Source of the DNA: Alteromonas sp. ALT199
GTDB taxonomy: Bacteria > Pseudomonadota > Gammaproteobacteria > Enterobacterales > Alteromonadaceae
Assembly: GCF_018619335.1 (NCBI RefSeq)
Contig: NZ_JAHHDX010000059.1
Coordinates: 1-43,232 of the forward strand
DNA length: 43,232 nucleotides
Reading direction: 5' to 3'
This document shows, in pieces, positions 27,632 through 36,006 of this stretch. The notes beneath the pieces are model-generated. The model was given only the letters and a program-made list of their open reading frames with translations, searched no databases and was not told where the DNA came from. Position 1 is the first letter of the stretch. Each line of letters opens with the position of its first letter. Both the position numbers and the translations under genes were made by a program.

Positions 27632-28525
27632 TTACGACTCCAACAGTTTCTTTATACGATTGTCTTTATTTTCCCATAGACCATTTAACCAGTTTTGGAA
27701 ATAAAGACGAAACTCAGACTCAGTGCGTTCTGATTCTTGTTGTAGCTCTGGCACTGGGGTAACGTTCACGTCGATAACGATTTTTGTCATCTGGCCACTT
27801 AGCATCGCCATCATGGGGTGACGTTTATTTTCTGGGTAAAGTAACGAGATATCTAAAACGTTAGTAAACAACTCGCCCATAGCTGATAGAGCGAAGGAAA
27901 CTCCGCCTGCTTTCGGTGGTAGTAGATTTTCGTACGGGCTTTGTTTAGACAAGTGCTTTTGGGTTGTAAAGCGCGTTCCCTCCACAAAGTTGATCACGGT
28001 AGTTGGAACCGTTCTAAACTTTTCACAATACGCTTTAGTGGTTTCTAGATCCTTGCCTTTTTTCTCTGGGTTCTTCTCTAGATATGCGCGGGTATATCTA
28101 TGCATAAATGGCATGTCGAGAGCCCAAGCGCCTAACCCTACGAATGGCAACCATATCAGCTCTTTTTTAAGAAAAAACTTGGGCGCTGGAATGCGGTGTG
28201 TCGCAAATTCAATAAGCAGAATAATATCTAAATAACTCAGATGATTGGCGATAATTAGATACCAGCTATTTTTTGAAAGCTCACCGTGAACCGAACACTC
28301 AATATCAACCTTATTGAATAACCTTATTAAAAGCACACTAACACGTCCGAAATTAAACAATAGGGCATGCATAACCTTGTTCCATGCAGTTCTAATTTTA
28401 CCGTTTGGTAATAGTAGCTTCACTAACCCAAGTAGAATTATTAGTCCGCCCCATAGAGCGAGGTTGAGAATTTGCAGCGTGGTGTGCAAAACAAAAATAA
28501 AAGGCGCAAGTACTACACGGATCAT
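27632..28525 (-). CDS. YihG-family acyltransferase (second copy)
   Basis: 297 aa. One or two N-terminal membrane spans precede the PlsC-type catalytic motif IIANHLSYLD (HxxxxD) and the acceptor motif FVEGTRFT. WALDMPFMHRYTRAYLEKNPEKKGKD matches E. coli YihG closely. The enzyme would acylate lysophosphatidic acid or a related lysophospholipid at the inner membrane. It overlaps the neighbouring paralogue's stop by four bases. Confidence 0.88.
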   Translation of the reverse strand: MIRVVLAPFIFVLHTTLQILNLALWGGLIILLGLVKLLLPNGKIRTAWNKVMHALLFNFGRVSVLLIRLFNKVDIECSVHGELSKNSWYLIIANHLSYLDIILLIEFATHRIPAPKFFLKKELIWLPFVGLGAWALDMPFMHRYTRAYLEKNPEKKGKDLETTKAYCEKFRTVPTTVINFVEGTRFTTQKHLSKQSPYENLLPPKAGGVSFALSAMGELFTNVLDISLLYPENKRHPMMAMLSGQMTKIVIDVNVTPVPELQQESERTESEFRLYFQNWLNGLWENKDNRIKKLLES

Positions 28526-29436
28526 AATGGTTTCTGGGTTGCGTTAAGTGAATCTAAAAGCTGGTCTTTGGCGTGCCATTGATCATTTAGCCACGTTTGG
28601 AAACGAGCGCGAACTTGCGGGTCGTCAAAATAATTGTCGTTGAAAACACCCTTGTCCATAATTTCTTTAATTGGCATAACGTTAATGTTTACACGAATAT
28701 CGCGCACTTTACCGCTTACAAAGTCCCAAAACGAGGGGACACCATTAGGGTAATCGATGGTTACATCAATAAGTTTATGAAGCTGGTCGCCCATAGCTGA
28801 TAGTACAAACGCAATGCCGCCTGCTTTAGGTTTGAGCAGATGTTGAAAAGGTGAGTTCTGCCTATCGTGTTTCGCTTGGGTGAAACGAGTACCTTCTACA
28901 AAATTCATAATGCTTACAGGCTTGTTACGAAACTTTTCACACGCTTTACGCGTGGTTTCCATGTCCTTTCCTTTTAAGTGCGGATTTTTGGCCAAGAACG
29001 ACTTTGAATGACGCTGCATAAATGGAAAGTCGAGCGCCCACCAAGCAAGACCTAAAATGGGCACGTAAATTAGCTCTTTTTTGAGGAAAAACTTTAAAAA
29101 AGGAATTTTTCTGTTGAATACACGTTGAAGAACTAAGATATCGACCCAAGATTGGTGGTTAGCTACAACTAAGTACCAATCTTTTTTAGTTAGTTTTTCA
29201 AGACCGGTAACTTGCCATTTTGTCCTGCCACTGATGCGCTGGTTTATATTATTAACTCCAATCCATGCGGTTGCGCAGGCATCTAGTAAATAAGAGATGA
29301 AGCGACGCCACGGAGCTATAGGGATTAATTTAAAAATCGCTAGTATGAATATAGGTGTTGACCACAAAACTGTGTTCAAGAAATAAACGATGACCGAAAT
29401 AGTGCCAACAATATGATGCAACAGGGCTTTTACCAT
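28522..29436 (-). CDS. yihG: YihG-family acyltransferase (first copy)
   Basis: 304 aa, clearly a paralogue of the next gene. It has the motif VVANHQSWVD (HxxxxD), FVEGTRFTQAKHDRQNSPFQHLLKPKAGGIAF, and WWALDFPFMQRHSKSFLAKNPHLKGKD, all in YihG order, with hydrophobic N-terminal spans. The expected function is 1-acyl-glycerol-3-phosphate acyltransferase. It is first in the leftward operon with the second copy and the YbdG channel. Which of the two is the orthologue of E. coli YihG cannot be settled by eye. Confidence 0.88.
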   Translation of the reverse strand: MVKALLHHIVGTISVIVYFLNTVLWSTPIFILAIFKLIPIAPWRRFISYLLDACATAWIGVNNINQRISGRTKWQVTGLEKLTKKDWYLVVANHQSWVDILVLQRVFNRKIPFLKFFLKKELIYVPILGLAWWALDFPFMQRHSKSFLAKNPHLKGKDMETTRKACEKFRNKPVSIMNFVEGTRFTQAKHDRQNSPFQHLLKPKAGGIAFVLSAMGDQLHKLIDVTIDYPNGVPSFWDFVSGKVRDIRVNINVMPIKEIMDKGVFNDNYFDDPQVRARFQTWLNDQWHAKDQLLDSLNATQKPL

Positions 29437-29549
29437 TGTACTTACCTCAAAAATTAGGCGCTTAGTGTAAACGAACTTGATCTAAAATCCGATAGAGCCT
29501 TTACTGAATCATCAATAAAGGTGCAAATTTACGAATTTAAGGAGCTGAA

Positions 29550-30392
29550 ATGGAGCTTATTGGCGAAAATAGAGCATTCGGGGGACGGCATTTACGCTAT
29601 ACCCACAAAGCTGATACCACACAATGCGACATGACTTTCGCAATTTTCCTTCCCCCATTTGCCTCGAAAGATAAACCAGTGCCGGTATTATATTGGCTAT
29701 CGGGCCTTACCTGTACCGATCAAAATTTCATGCAGAAAGCCGGCGCAATGAAGCTTGCAGCAGAATTGGGTATGGCCATTGTGGCACCTGATACTTCGCC
29801 TCGTGGTGAAGGTGTGGCCGATGATGAAGAAGGGGCTTACGACTTCGGTCTTGGGGCTGGATTCTATGTTGACGCAACGCAAGCGCCGTGGGATAAGCAT
29901 TATAAAATGTATAGCTATATTGTTGAGGAGCTTCCCGCACTTATCGAAAGCGAATTTCCCGTGACCAAGGAGCGAGCTATTAGCGGCCATTCAATGGGCG
30001 GACACGGAGCACTTGTTATCGGTATGCGCAACCCAAACAAGTTTGTTTCGGTATCAGCTTTTAGCCCTATTTCGAATCCTTCAGATTGCCCATGGGGCGA
30101 GAAAGCACTCGGTCGATACTTAGGTGACGACAAAACGTCATGGATGGACTACGACGCATCTTTACTGTTAGCTAGCAAAACCCATAGTGTACCTTTGTTA
30201 GTAGAGCAGGGCACAAAAGATGAGTTCTTGCACGAGCAGTTGAAGCCACAATCACTGGTTCACGCTGCGCAACAATCAGACACACAACTTACGCTAAATA
30301 TGCATGAAGGTTATGACCACAGTTATTTCTTCATTGCATCGTTTATCGAAGAGCATTTGGAGTTTCACGCAGGGCATATGGGATTAATTTAA
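29550..30392 (+). CDS. fghA: S-formylglutathione hydrolase
   Basis: 280 aa (about 277 in E. coli FrmB). The motif YWLSGLTCTDQNFMQKAG is diagnostic. The nucleophile Ser is in SGHSMGGHGAL, Asp is in GTKDEFLHEQL and His in GYDHSYFF. It hydrolyses S-formylglutathione to formate and glutathione, the second step of glutathione-dependent formaldehyde detoxification. The usual partner alcohol dehydrogenase (AdhC/FrmA) is not adjacent and not in the window. Start chosen by AAGGAG eight bases upstream. Confidence 0.95.
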   Translation: MELIGENRAFGGRHLRYTHKADTTQCDMTFAIFLPPFASKDKPVPVLYWLSGLTCTDQNFMQKAGAMKLAAELGMAIVAPDTSPRGEGVADDEEGAYDFGLGAGFYVDATQAPWDKHYKMYSYIVEELPALIESEFPVTKERAISGHSMGGHGALVIGMRNPNKFVSVSAFSPISNPSDCPWGEKALGRYLGDDKTSWMDYDASLLLASKTHSVPLLVEQGTKDEFLHEQLKPQSLVHAAQQSDTQLTLNMHEGYDHSYFFIASFIEEHLEFHAGHMGLI

Positions 30393-30463
30393 GCGTGTTT
30401 ATTTAAGCCGCGATCTCGTCCTAAAATATGCCCGTCTTAAAAAAAATTGACGGTTTTTCTAAG

Positions 30464-30491
30464 GCCAGTGACTAAGCTCACTGGCTTTTTT
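30464..30491 (+). terminator. Intrinsic terminator after fghA
   Basis: Stem GCCAGTGA (30464-30471) with TCACTGGC (30478-30485), then six T. An upstream smaller inverted pair CCGTC/GACGG (about 30431-30453) is also followed by T's. Confidence 0.85.
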
Positions 30492-30522
30492 GTGTCGAAC
30501 TAATTTAAAGGCTGTAGGTAGG

Positions 30523-32643
30523 CTACTTTAACTTTTGCGCTAGTGCGATAAATTCAGCAATCGCTACCGGGCGCTGATACAAATACCCTTGTCCGTAAGC
30601 GCATTGGTGATTTTGTAAAAACTGTTGCTGCTGTTGAGTCTCTATGCCTTCGGCGATAATTTTGATATTTAAATTATTCGCTAGCCCCAGAATAGCCTGC
30701 ACAATGGCTTGGTCATCGGTGTTTTGCTCAAGCTCACTTACAAAAGAGCGGTCAATCTTAAGCTCATCTATAGGAAGCTTCTTCAGATACACTAGCGAGC
30801 TAAAACCTGTACCGAAATCGTCAATAGACACGGTAATTCCCATAGCCCTAAGCTCGTTGAGTAACACAGAAACTGTGTCTAAGCTATCAATGAATACGCT
30901 CTCTGTTAACTCTATAGAAAGGTTGGAGCCGGGAAGCTGATGATCTTCTAGCGCGTTTTTAATCTGATTGAGCAGCGTTAAATCGGATACTTGACGACCG
31001 GAAATATTGATAGCCAGTCTGATGTCTAGACTTGAAGCCTTTAACGCCTCAATGGCATAACAGGCTTCATTAATAAGCCACTCGCCAAAGGGAAAAATAA
31101 GCTCACTTTTCTCTGCTAACGGTATAAAAACTTCCGGCGATATAAACTTACCTTCCGGTGTTATCCATCGGGTTAGCGCCTCACACTTCACAATCTTACC
31201 CGAAGAAAGGTCAACAATAGGCTGTAAAAATAGTTTTAACTCATTATTTGCAATCGCTCGTCGAAGTTTCGATTCAAGTTCGTAAATAGCATTGTGCTGA
31301 CTATGCAGATCGTCGCTGTAAACAAGTGAGATATTTCTGCCCTGATATTTAGCAGCCTGAAGCGCGATATCTGCACATTGGAGTAAGGTCTCTGCTGAAG
31401 AGCAATCTTGAGGAAAGCTTGCTTCACCAACATTAATACTGAGATTAGGCTCGCTACCATTAAGTACGGTGTAGGTCTGTGTAACTTTGTTTAAAAGCTG
31501 CTGTACATATTCACTGGCACTTACATCTTTAAAAGTATCTAGTCGTTTCACTAGTGCAAATTCGTTACTGCCTATTCGAGCAATAAATCCGCTGTTACCC
31601 ACGAAGGCTTGTAGTCGTAAAGCAAAAGATTTTAGAATTTCATCCCCAGATTGATAACTCAGCGCTTCGTTTATCTTTTTGAAGTCACAGATATCAATAA
31701 TGAACAGCTTAAAAGCGGTCTCTTCCTGTACTAACCGCCTTACCGTATCGGTGAACAAATTTCGGTTGGCAACTTTCGTTAATGAGTCCATGCCGCTAGC
31801 AGTAAGCACGCTTTCTTCTTTGTTGTGTATGTGCGTGATGTCAGTGAATAAATAAACCCAATGAGTGAGCTCGTCGCCATGAAGAACTGGGTGAATGGTT
31901 ACCTGAAGCCAGACTTTATAATCGTCTACGGGTTGCCAGTATATTTCCCCCTGCCACGGCGCTTTCTTTTGTATCAAAGTAGGTAGAAAGGTAGACGGCG
32001 CATCAATGTCCTTTATCAACTCGCTGATACGAATAGAACTTGGCATAGTGCTATTACAAAGCAGAAGCCTATGAGAAGCTTTGTTGTCTAGAATTAAACC
32101 ACCCTCGCTGTCTAAAATCACAACGCCTGTATCTAAATTATGAATAGCTTGTTGTATAGGCGGTACTAGCTTTTGGAGTCGGGTGTTTTTGCGCAGAACA
32201 TTGTTTAATTTATGCCTAATATATTCGTGCTGCCCTACAATCTCATGGTGGCTTAGCAGCAATTCACGGGCTGCTTGGAGCGTCTGTTGTTTTTCATCAA
32301 ATTGTTCTTCAACATTTTTAACCACAAGATAGCGAGAGCCGGCCCCACTATTTATCGCTAAAGCTTCAAGACGCAAAAGCTGATTTTCGTTTTTTTCGGT
32401 CCAAAAGCCTGAAGATAGGGTAAACGAAGTTTCTCCTTTCCACACCTCATCAGCATCGAAAAAGAAATCATCTAAAAAGATAGATGGGATATGTTTCTTT
32501 TGCAGTTTATTGTTTTCGTCAAGTGCAACAACGTTCGATAGCCATGAAAGTTCCGGTGTTAAACACGTAATATCGTTCTCAGAATTGCACTTAAACAACG
32601 CGCAGTTAGTTATACCCAACGCATTTAATAAATGGATATCCAT
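30523..32643 (-). CDS. Cytosolic PAS-GGDEF-EAL protein, degenerate GGDEF
   Basis: 706 aa with no membrane span. An N-terminal sensor region of about 130 residues (DADEVWKGETSF, GFWTEKNEN) is followed by a helical linker, a PAS-like domain (about 165-285), GGDEF (MDSLTKVANR; signature reads RIGSNEF at about 356-362) and EAL from E488 (EALTRW). EAL keeps NISG, ELTES, DDFG, KIDRSF, AEGIE and YGQGY. The GGDEF cannot be a normal cyclase, so phosphodiesterase activity is expected, perhaps GTP-modulated. AGGAGAG before the start overlaps the stop codon of the shifted GTPase tail, so translation was probably coupled to it. Last gene of the GTPase operon. Confidence 0.9.
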   Translation of the reverse strand: MDIHLLNALGITNCALFKCNSENDITCLTPELSWLSNVVALDENNKLQKKHIPSIFLDDFFFDADEVWKGETSFTLSSGFWTEKNENQLLRLEALAINSGAGSRYLVVKNVEEQFDEKQQTLQAARELLLSHHEIVGQHEYIRHKLNNVLRKNTRLQKLVPPIQQAIHNLDTGVVILDSEGGLILDNKASHRLLLCNSTMPSSIRISELIKDIDAPSTFLPTLIQKKAPWQGEIYWQPVDDYKVWLQVTIHPVLHGDELTHWVYLFTDITHIHNKEESVLTASGMDSLTKVANRNLFTDTVRRLVQEETAFKLFIIDICDFKKINEALSYQSGDEILKSFALRLQAFVGNSGFIARIGSNEFALVKRLDTFKDVSASEYVQQLLNKVTQTYTVLNGSEPNLSINVGEASFPQDCSSAETLLQCADIALQAAKYQGRNISLVYSDDLHSQHNAIYELESKLRRAIANNELKLFLQPIVDLSSGKIVKCEALTRWITPEGKFISPEVFIPLAEKSELIFPFGEWLINEACYAIEALKASSLDIRLAINISGRQVSDLTLLNQIKNALEDHQLPGSNLSIELTESVFIDSLDTVSVLLNELRAMGITVSIDDFGTGFSSLVYLKKLPIDELKIDRSFVSELEQNTDDQAIVQAILGLANNLNIKIIAEGIETQQQQQFLQNHQCAYGQGYLYQRPVAIAEFIALAQKLK

Positions 32644-32652
32644 GGCACTCTC

Positions 32653-32757
32653 CTACCAAAACGCAATTGTACTGAATAAGTTTTCTACATTTTCGCCGGT
32701 TTTCGCACTTGTTTTGGTAAGTGAAGAAAATCTCTGAGCGTAAGTAATCAGTTCTTC
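32653..32757 (-). pseudogene. Out-of-frame C-terminus of the small GTPase
   Basis: Read in the -1 frame relative to the GTPase, these 35 codons give EELITYAQRF, then TKTSAKTGENVENLF, then a TAG stop. SAKTGENVENLF is the G5 motif plus the last helix of a Rab-type GTPase. The joined protein would be about 161 aa, a normal length. One extra base near 32757-32762 would restore the frame; in the -1 frame a TAG lies just before the first GAA, so simple ribosomal slippage further upstream would not pass. Confidence 0.85.
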
Positions 32758-33137
32758 CTACTCCAATGCCAGCTAGTAGGTAGGTCGGTTTTATTCACTA
32801 CGAAAAAGGCGGGAATGTCAGGGTAGTGCTCTTGAGCAAGATCAAGAATTTCGATACCCTCAAGCAAAGATTGAGAGCGAGTCTGATCAACTACAATAAT
32901 ATAGGCACTGGCTCCGCGAAGGTAGCGGGGATTAAAACCGCAGTATCTATCGATACCCTCTAAATCCCAAAGAAGAAGTTGAACACCTCGTCCGTCTTTA
33001 TTAACTTGTTTTTTGTCGATTTTTACGCCAATAGTCGTCTTGTACTTTTCGGAAAAAATACCTTCAACAAACTGCTTAACTAGGCTTGTTTTACCAACAC
33101 CAGTAGGCCCTAGAATACAAACTTTTTTCTGTATCAC
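32748..33137 (-). CDS. Ras/Rab-like small GTPase, truncated by a frameshift
   Basis: 129 aa as read, starting at GTG with AAAGGAAG upstream. It has G1 GPTGVGKTS (residues 10-18), switch I KTTIGV (33-38), G3 WDLEG (57-61) and G4 NKTD (115-118). The residue after the G3 Gly is Ile, where Ras/Rab have the catalytic Gln. The frame ends at TGA 32748-32750, ten residues after NKTDL, before the G5 motif. The missing end is present in another frame at 32653-32757. Such GTPases next to roadblock-domain proteins recall MglA/MglB. It lies 15 bases after the roadblock-OmpA gene. As it stands it is probably non-functional. Confidence 0.85.
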   Translation of the reverse strand: MIQKKVCILGPTGVGKTSLVKQFVEGIFSEKYKTTIGVKIDKKQVNKDGRGVQLLLWDLEGIDRYCGFNPRYLRGASAYIIVVDQTRSQSLLEGIEILDLAQEHYPDIPAFFVVNKTDLPTSWHWSRKN

Positions 33138-33152
33138 CGCAAAGCTTCCTTT

Positions 33153-34916
33153 CTATTGCTCACTGGATATTAAAACATTTAACATAACTGAACGTCCCAT
33201 TGATGCCTTCTGCAATGGTAACTCTCCTAAGCTTACGGGTATAAGAATATCATTTGCAACGCCAAGTGATATTAATGAATTCACAACATTCTCTGCTCGT
33301 TTTTGGCTTAAAGCACGATTGCGTGCGCTGGAGCCTGAATTGTCACTGGCGCCCATCACAATAATACTAACAACAGTGCTTGTCTTATCTGCATGGGTTA
33401 ATAATTGCTTGATGTCATTTGCCAGCGTTTCTAATTTTGCTAACTGTACTTCAGAAAGCGCTTCTTGGTTAGTAGCAAAAAGTACATTTTGTGAAGAAAC
33501 CTTATCAACGAGTCGATTTAGCGCCGCTTTTTGAAGTACTGCATCATCAACATCATATGCCGGTTTTACTTTAAGAGTAGTAGTGTCCACAGCAACTGTC
33601 GAGATACCTGGGATTGCACTTATTTGCTGGGTAAGGTCTATGGCGGTTGTGTTAAAAACAACTCCTGATATCAGGAATGTGCGGTTTTCCTTTTTTTCTA
33701 TAGTTATGCTTTCAAGCTCGTTAAGTGGGTATTCGGCAACGAGCGTTTCAAGTTTTCGCTCTACTACGCTTGGTTTTAAGGAAACAAAAGGCTCTTCAAT
33801 TACCGTAACCTTTTCTGCATCGATTCCATTGTCGCTAAACCATTGTTCAATGCTGGTGGAAACAGGGTCGCGCAGTACTTTTGTATGTACAATGCCATTT
33901 GAGATATAGGTATCGGTGACAATTATACCAGGGGGAGGCGTAAGCTCGTGTAGATCGCTTTTTAAAATGCTTAGGGATAGTCGCATAAATGACAATATCG
34001 CTAACGCTACAAAAATTACTAAAAGCACGGCAGCGCCTATTAAACGTTTCGACTTTTTGCCTTCACCTTCTTTTCTTTCACTGACTAAGCAATCCGCAAG
34101 GATAGTTTCGCATCCGTCAAAAGGGGCATTGTCTCCCTCATAATTGACTAAAGGTTGTTGGTAAAATTGATGAAAATCTTCCAAAGCCTGCTGAAGTTTA
34201 CCGCGAACCTCAGGAGGAATACTTCCCGTTACCGCTGCGACTAGTAATGCTTGAGGGCCAATTTTAATCAGTAGCGTGAAATCTTCAGTTTTAATCTCGC
34301 CTAGCTCGTTATCAGTCTCGGTAGCGGTGACGCCAAACGCATCTGCAACAAAATCATTGATGGCCACTAGCATTGAGGAAATGAGATCCGCATCTTTTTC
34401 TTTATCAGGATCTGAGGAGATACTGTGAAGCAAGGTACCGGTTTCTCGATGAATGACTAGCAGTTGTTGAACTTGATACTGGTAAATTTGCGAAGCGACA
34501 TATTCAGAGTATTTAACGCCAGACTGCCAGGCTTTAAAGCGCCACGAGATACTTTTGGGGCTAAAGCTATTTTCAATTAACGCATTGGTTCGCTCAACAA
34601 ACTCCACAAGAAATGAAGAAACGGCCTTTCTTACTAGCGTACCGACTAACGGATAAAGTGTGCCTACAATCTTTTCGCTGTTAGCTTCAATAGAGCGGTG
34701 CAGAGATTTTTCGACAAGGGGGACAAGAACTTTATTAACCGAGCCATCTTTTGTTTCCCGTTCAAATAACGCTTCAGAAACAACATTGCTCACAAAGCCC
34801 TTTGCGTCACGATCAAGTTTCTGTTGAACGAACTTGTCATCTCGTCCAATAAGTAGCTCTCTGACTTTTTCAAGAGAGTTGTCCGGCAATTCAGACGACG
34901 GCACCTTGTCACTCAT
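33153..34916 (-). CDS. Transmembrane roadblock-like / OmpA-like protein
   Basis: 587 aa. Residues 1-120 are helical, beginning LEKVRELLIG. Residues about 145-255 (QVQQLLVIHRETGTLLHSI to PPEVRGKLQQALEDFHQFY) resemble a roadblock/longin GTPase-partner domain. One membrane span follows (about 291-311). Then comes a region of about 130 residues with BON-like character, and an OmpA-like peptidoglycan-binding domain (about 480-587) with GASDNSGSSARNRALSQKRAENV, the Asp and Arg that bind diaminopimelate. The span puts the roadblock part in the cytosol and the OmpA part in the periplasm. I recall this architecture in an uncharacterised family found next to small GTPases. It follows the coiled-coil gene after 3 bases. 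Confidence 0.82.
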   Translation of the reverse strand: MSDKVPSSELPDNSLEKVRELLIGRDDKFVQQKLDRDAKGFVSNVVSEALFERETKDGSVNKVLVPLVEKSLHRSIEANSEKIVGTLYPLVGTLVRKAVSSFLVEFVERTNALIENSFSPKSISWRFKAWQSGVKYSEYVASQIYQYQVQQLLVIHRETGTLLHSISSDPDKEKDADLISSMLVAINDFVADAFGVTATETDNELGEIKTEDFTLLIKIGPQALLVAAVTGSIPPEVRGKLQQALEDFHQFYQQPLVNYEGDNAPFDGCETILADCLVSERKEGEGKKSKRLIGAAVLLVIFVALAILSFMRLSLSILKSDLHELTPPPGIIVTDTYISNGIVHTKVLRDPVSTSIEQWFSDNGIDAEKVTVIEEPFVSLKPSVVERKLETLVAEYPLNELESITIEKKENRTFLISGVVFNTTAIDLTQQISAIPGISTVAVDTTTLKVKPAYDVDDAVLQKAALNRLVDKVSSQNVLFATNQEALSEVQLAKLETLANDIKQLLTHADKTSTVVSIIVMGASDNSGSSARNRALSQKRAENVVNSLISLGVANDILIPVSLGELPLQKASMGRSVMLNVLISSEQ

Positions 34917-34919
34917 TAA

Positions 34920-35471
34920 TTAATGATCGGTAGCGAGGTTGGTTGCCATAGTTGAAAGTAAGTTTGCCAGTGTTTTCCTGTCAGTTTTACTCTCTGAAAG
35001 CTCGCTGGTTACCTGCTGAAGCTTTTCCAACAACTCTTGATGACGCTTGCTAAATAAGTTGTCGAGTGATTCCAGTTCTTTAACCACGTGAGCTTCAAGT
35101 GTGTCATTGTCGTTTTTCGCGGCAGTCTCGGCGATCTCTAGTTCACTTTGTAACTTGTCCGTAGTGTGCTGCAGCTGCTCTTGTACGTTACTATTATTGT
35201 TATTCGCACTAGCTAGCTGATTCGATAATTCAGTGATCTGTTGATCGATAAGTTTACGTATATCGTTGAATTGACTATCAAGATGCGTGTTTAATTTAGT
35301 AAAGCTGTCGTTCACACGTGACTCAAGAGCTGATAAGTCCGCTCGGAAAGCACGGTTTGTTTGACCGAACAATATTTCTCTAAGTTGAGCAAGTTCGTCA
35401 GCTGGTTGAGGAGCGCTTTGCGTTTCGTTAACGTCTTGTGCTTGTTGATCCTTCGGCTTCTTGTCCGCCAT
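34920..35471 (-). CDS. Coiled-coil protein, first gene of the GTPase operon
   Basis: 183 aa, cytosolic, no signal. A polar N-terminus (KKPKDQQAQDVNETQ) leads to ELAQLREILFGQTN and then long heptad-rich helices (DLSALESRVNDSFTKLNTHL, NVQEQLQHTTDKLQ, ELLEKLQQVTSELSESK). The LREILFG segment resembles VRELLIG in the next protein and may be a shared docking motif. No known family beyond coiled coil. A GGAG Shine-Dalgarno precedes the ATG. Confidence 0.72.
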   Translation of the reverse strand: MADKKPKDQQAQDVNETQSAPQPADELAQLREILFGQTNRAFRADLSALESRVNDSFTKLNTHLDSQFNDIRKLIDQQITELSNQLASANNNNSNVQEQLQHTTDKLQSELEIAETAAKNDNDTLEAHVVKELESLDNLFSKRHQELLEKLQQVTSELSESKTDRKTLANLLSTMATNLATDH

Positions 35472-36006
35472 AAAATGTCTCCGGAAGGTGCAGTTCTTTT
35501 GCTTTTAATAGCGAGTAGTCTGCGGTCACATTTTTATTTGTGCTAATAATTACGGTTATTACTTTATACAATAGCCGCTAATCGCTAACTTTGAAATACG
35601 CTAAAAGCATAATAGTGGTAAATACCTATGTAAAAAACTCAAATTTTTTCAGCGGGTTGTTAATAATTTAACAGTGCAAGGATACTTCAAGCACTATTAA
35701 GTGAGGCTGATAGGCAGACCTTCGAATCTAATGAAAAGTTAAGGCGTTAATTAGTAGGGTTTTATAGACAGCGCTAACTCTATATCTAATTGGTGCGGCA
35801 AACGCAAAACATTAAATACATGCTCGTTTTCATCGAAAGTCACATTATTTCTTTTGCAGAATTCCTGTAGCCATGAATACAGAAGCGTCTAGAACGAAAT
35901 TTTATCAGTAGGCGAGGAGTAACTACCGAAGCTATAAATATGAAATTGAATGATCTAATTCACCCTAGATTAAATAAAAATAATAAAGGGATAAAGGATT
36001 GTTGTA
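35472..36006. other. 535-base intergenic region
   Basis: The longest gene-free stretch, between the leftward GTPase operon and the rightward FAD protein gene. It is AT-rich, with many short T and A runs. I find no open frame over about 15 codons with a ribosome site, no clear terminator and no tRNA-like fold. It must hold two divergent promoters, which I could not assign. Confidence 0.45.

Noticed and set aside
32748..32800. Programmed -1 ribosomal frameshift to join the GTPase halves
   Set aside because: No slippery heptamer is present, and a TAG in the -1 frame lies directly before the resumed reading; a mutation or sequence error fits better.
35472..36006. Small genes or an RNA gene in the long intergenic region
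   Set aside because: Only very short frames without ribosome sites, and no convincing stem-loop set or T run.
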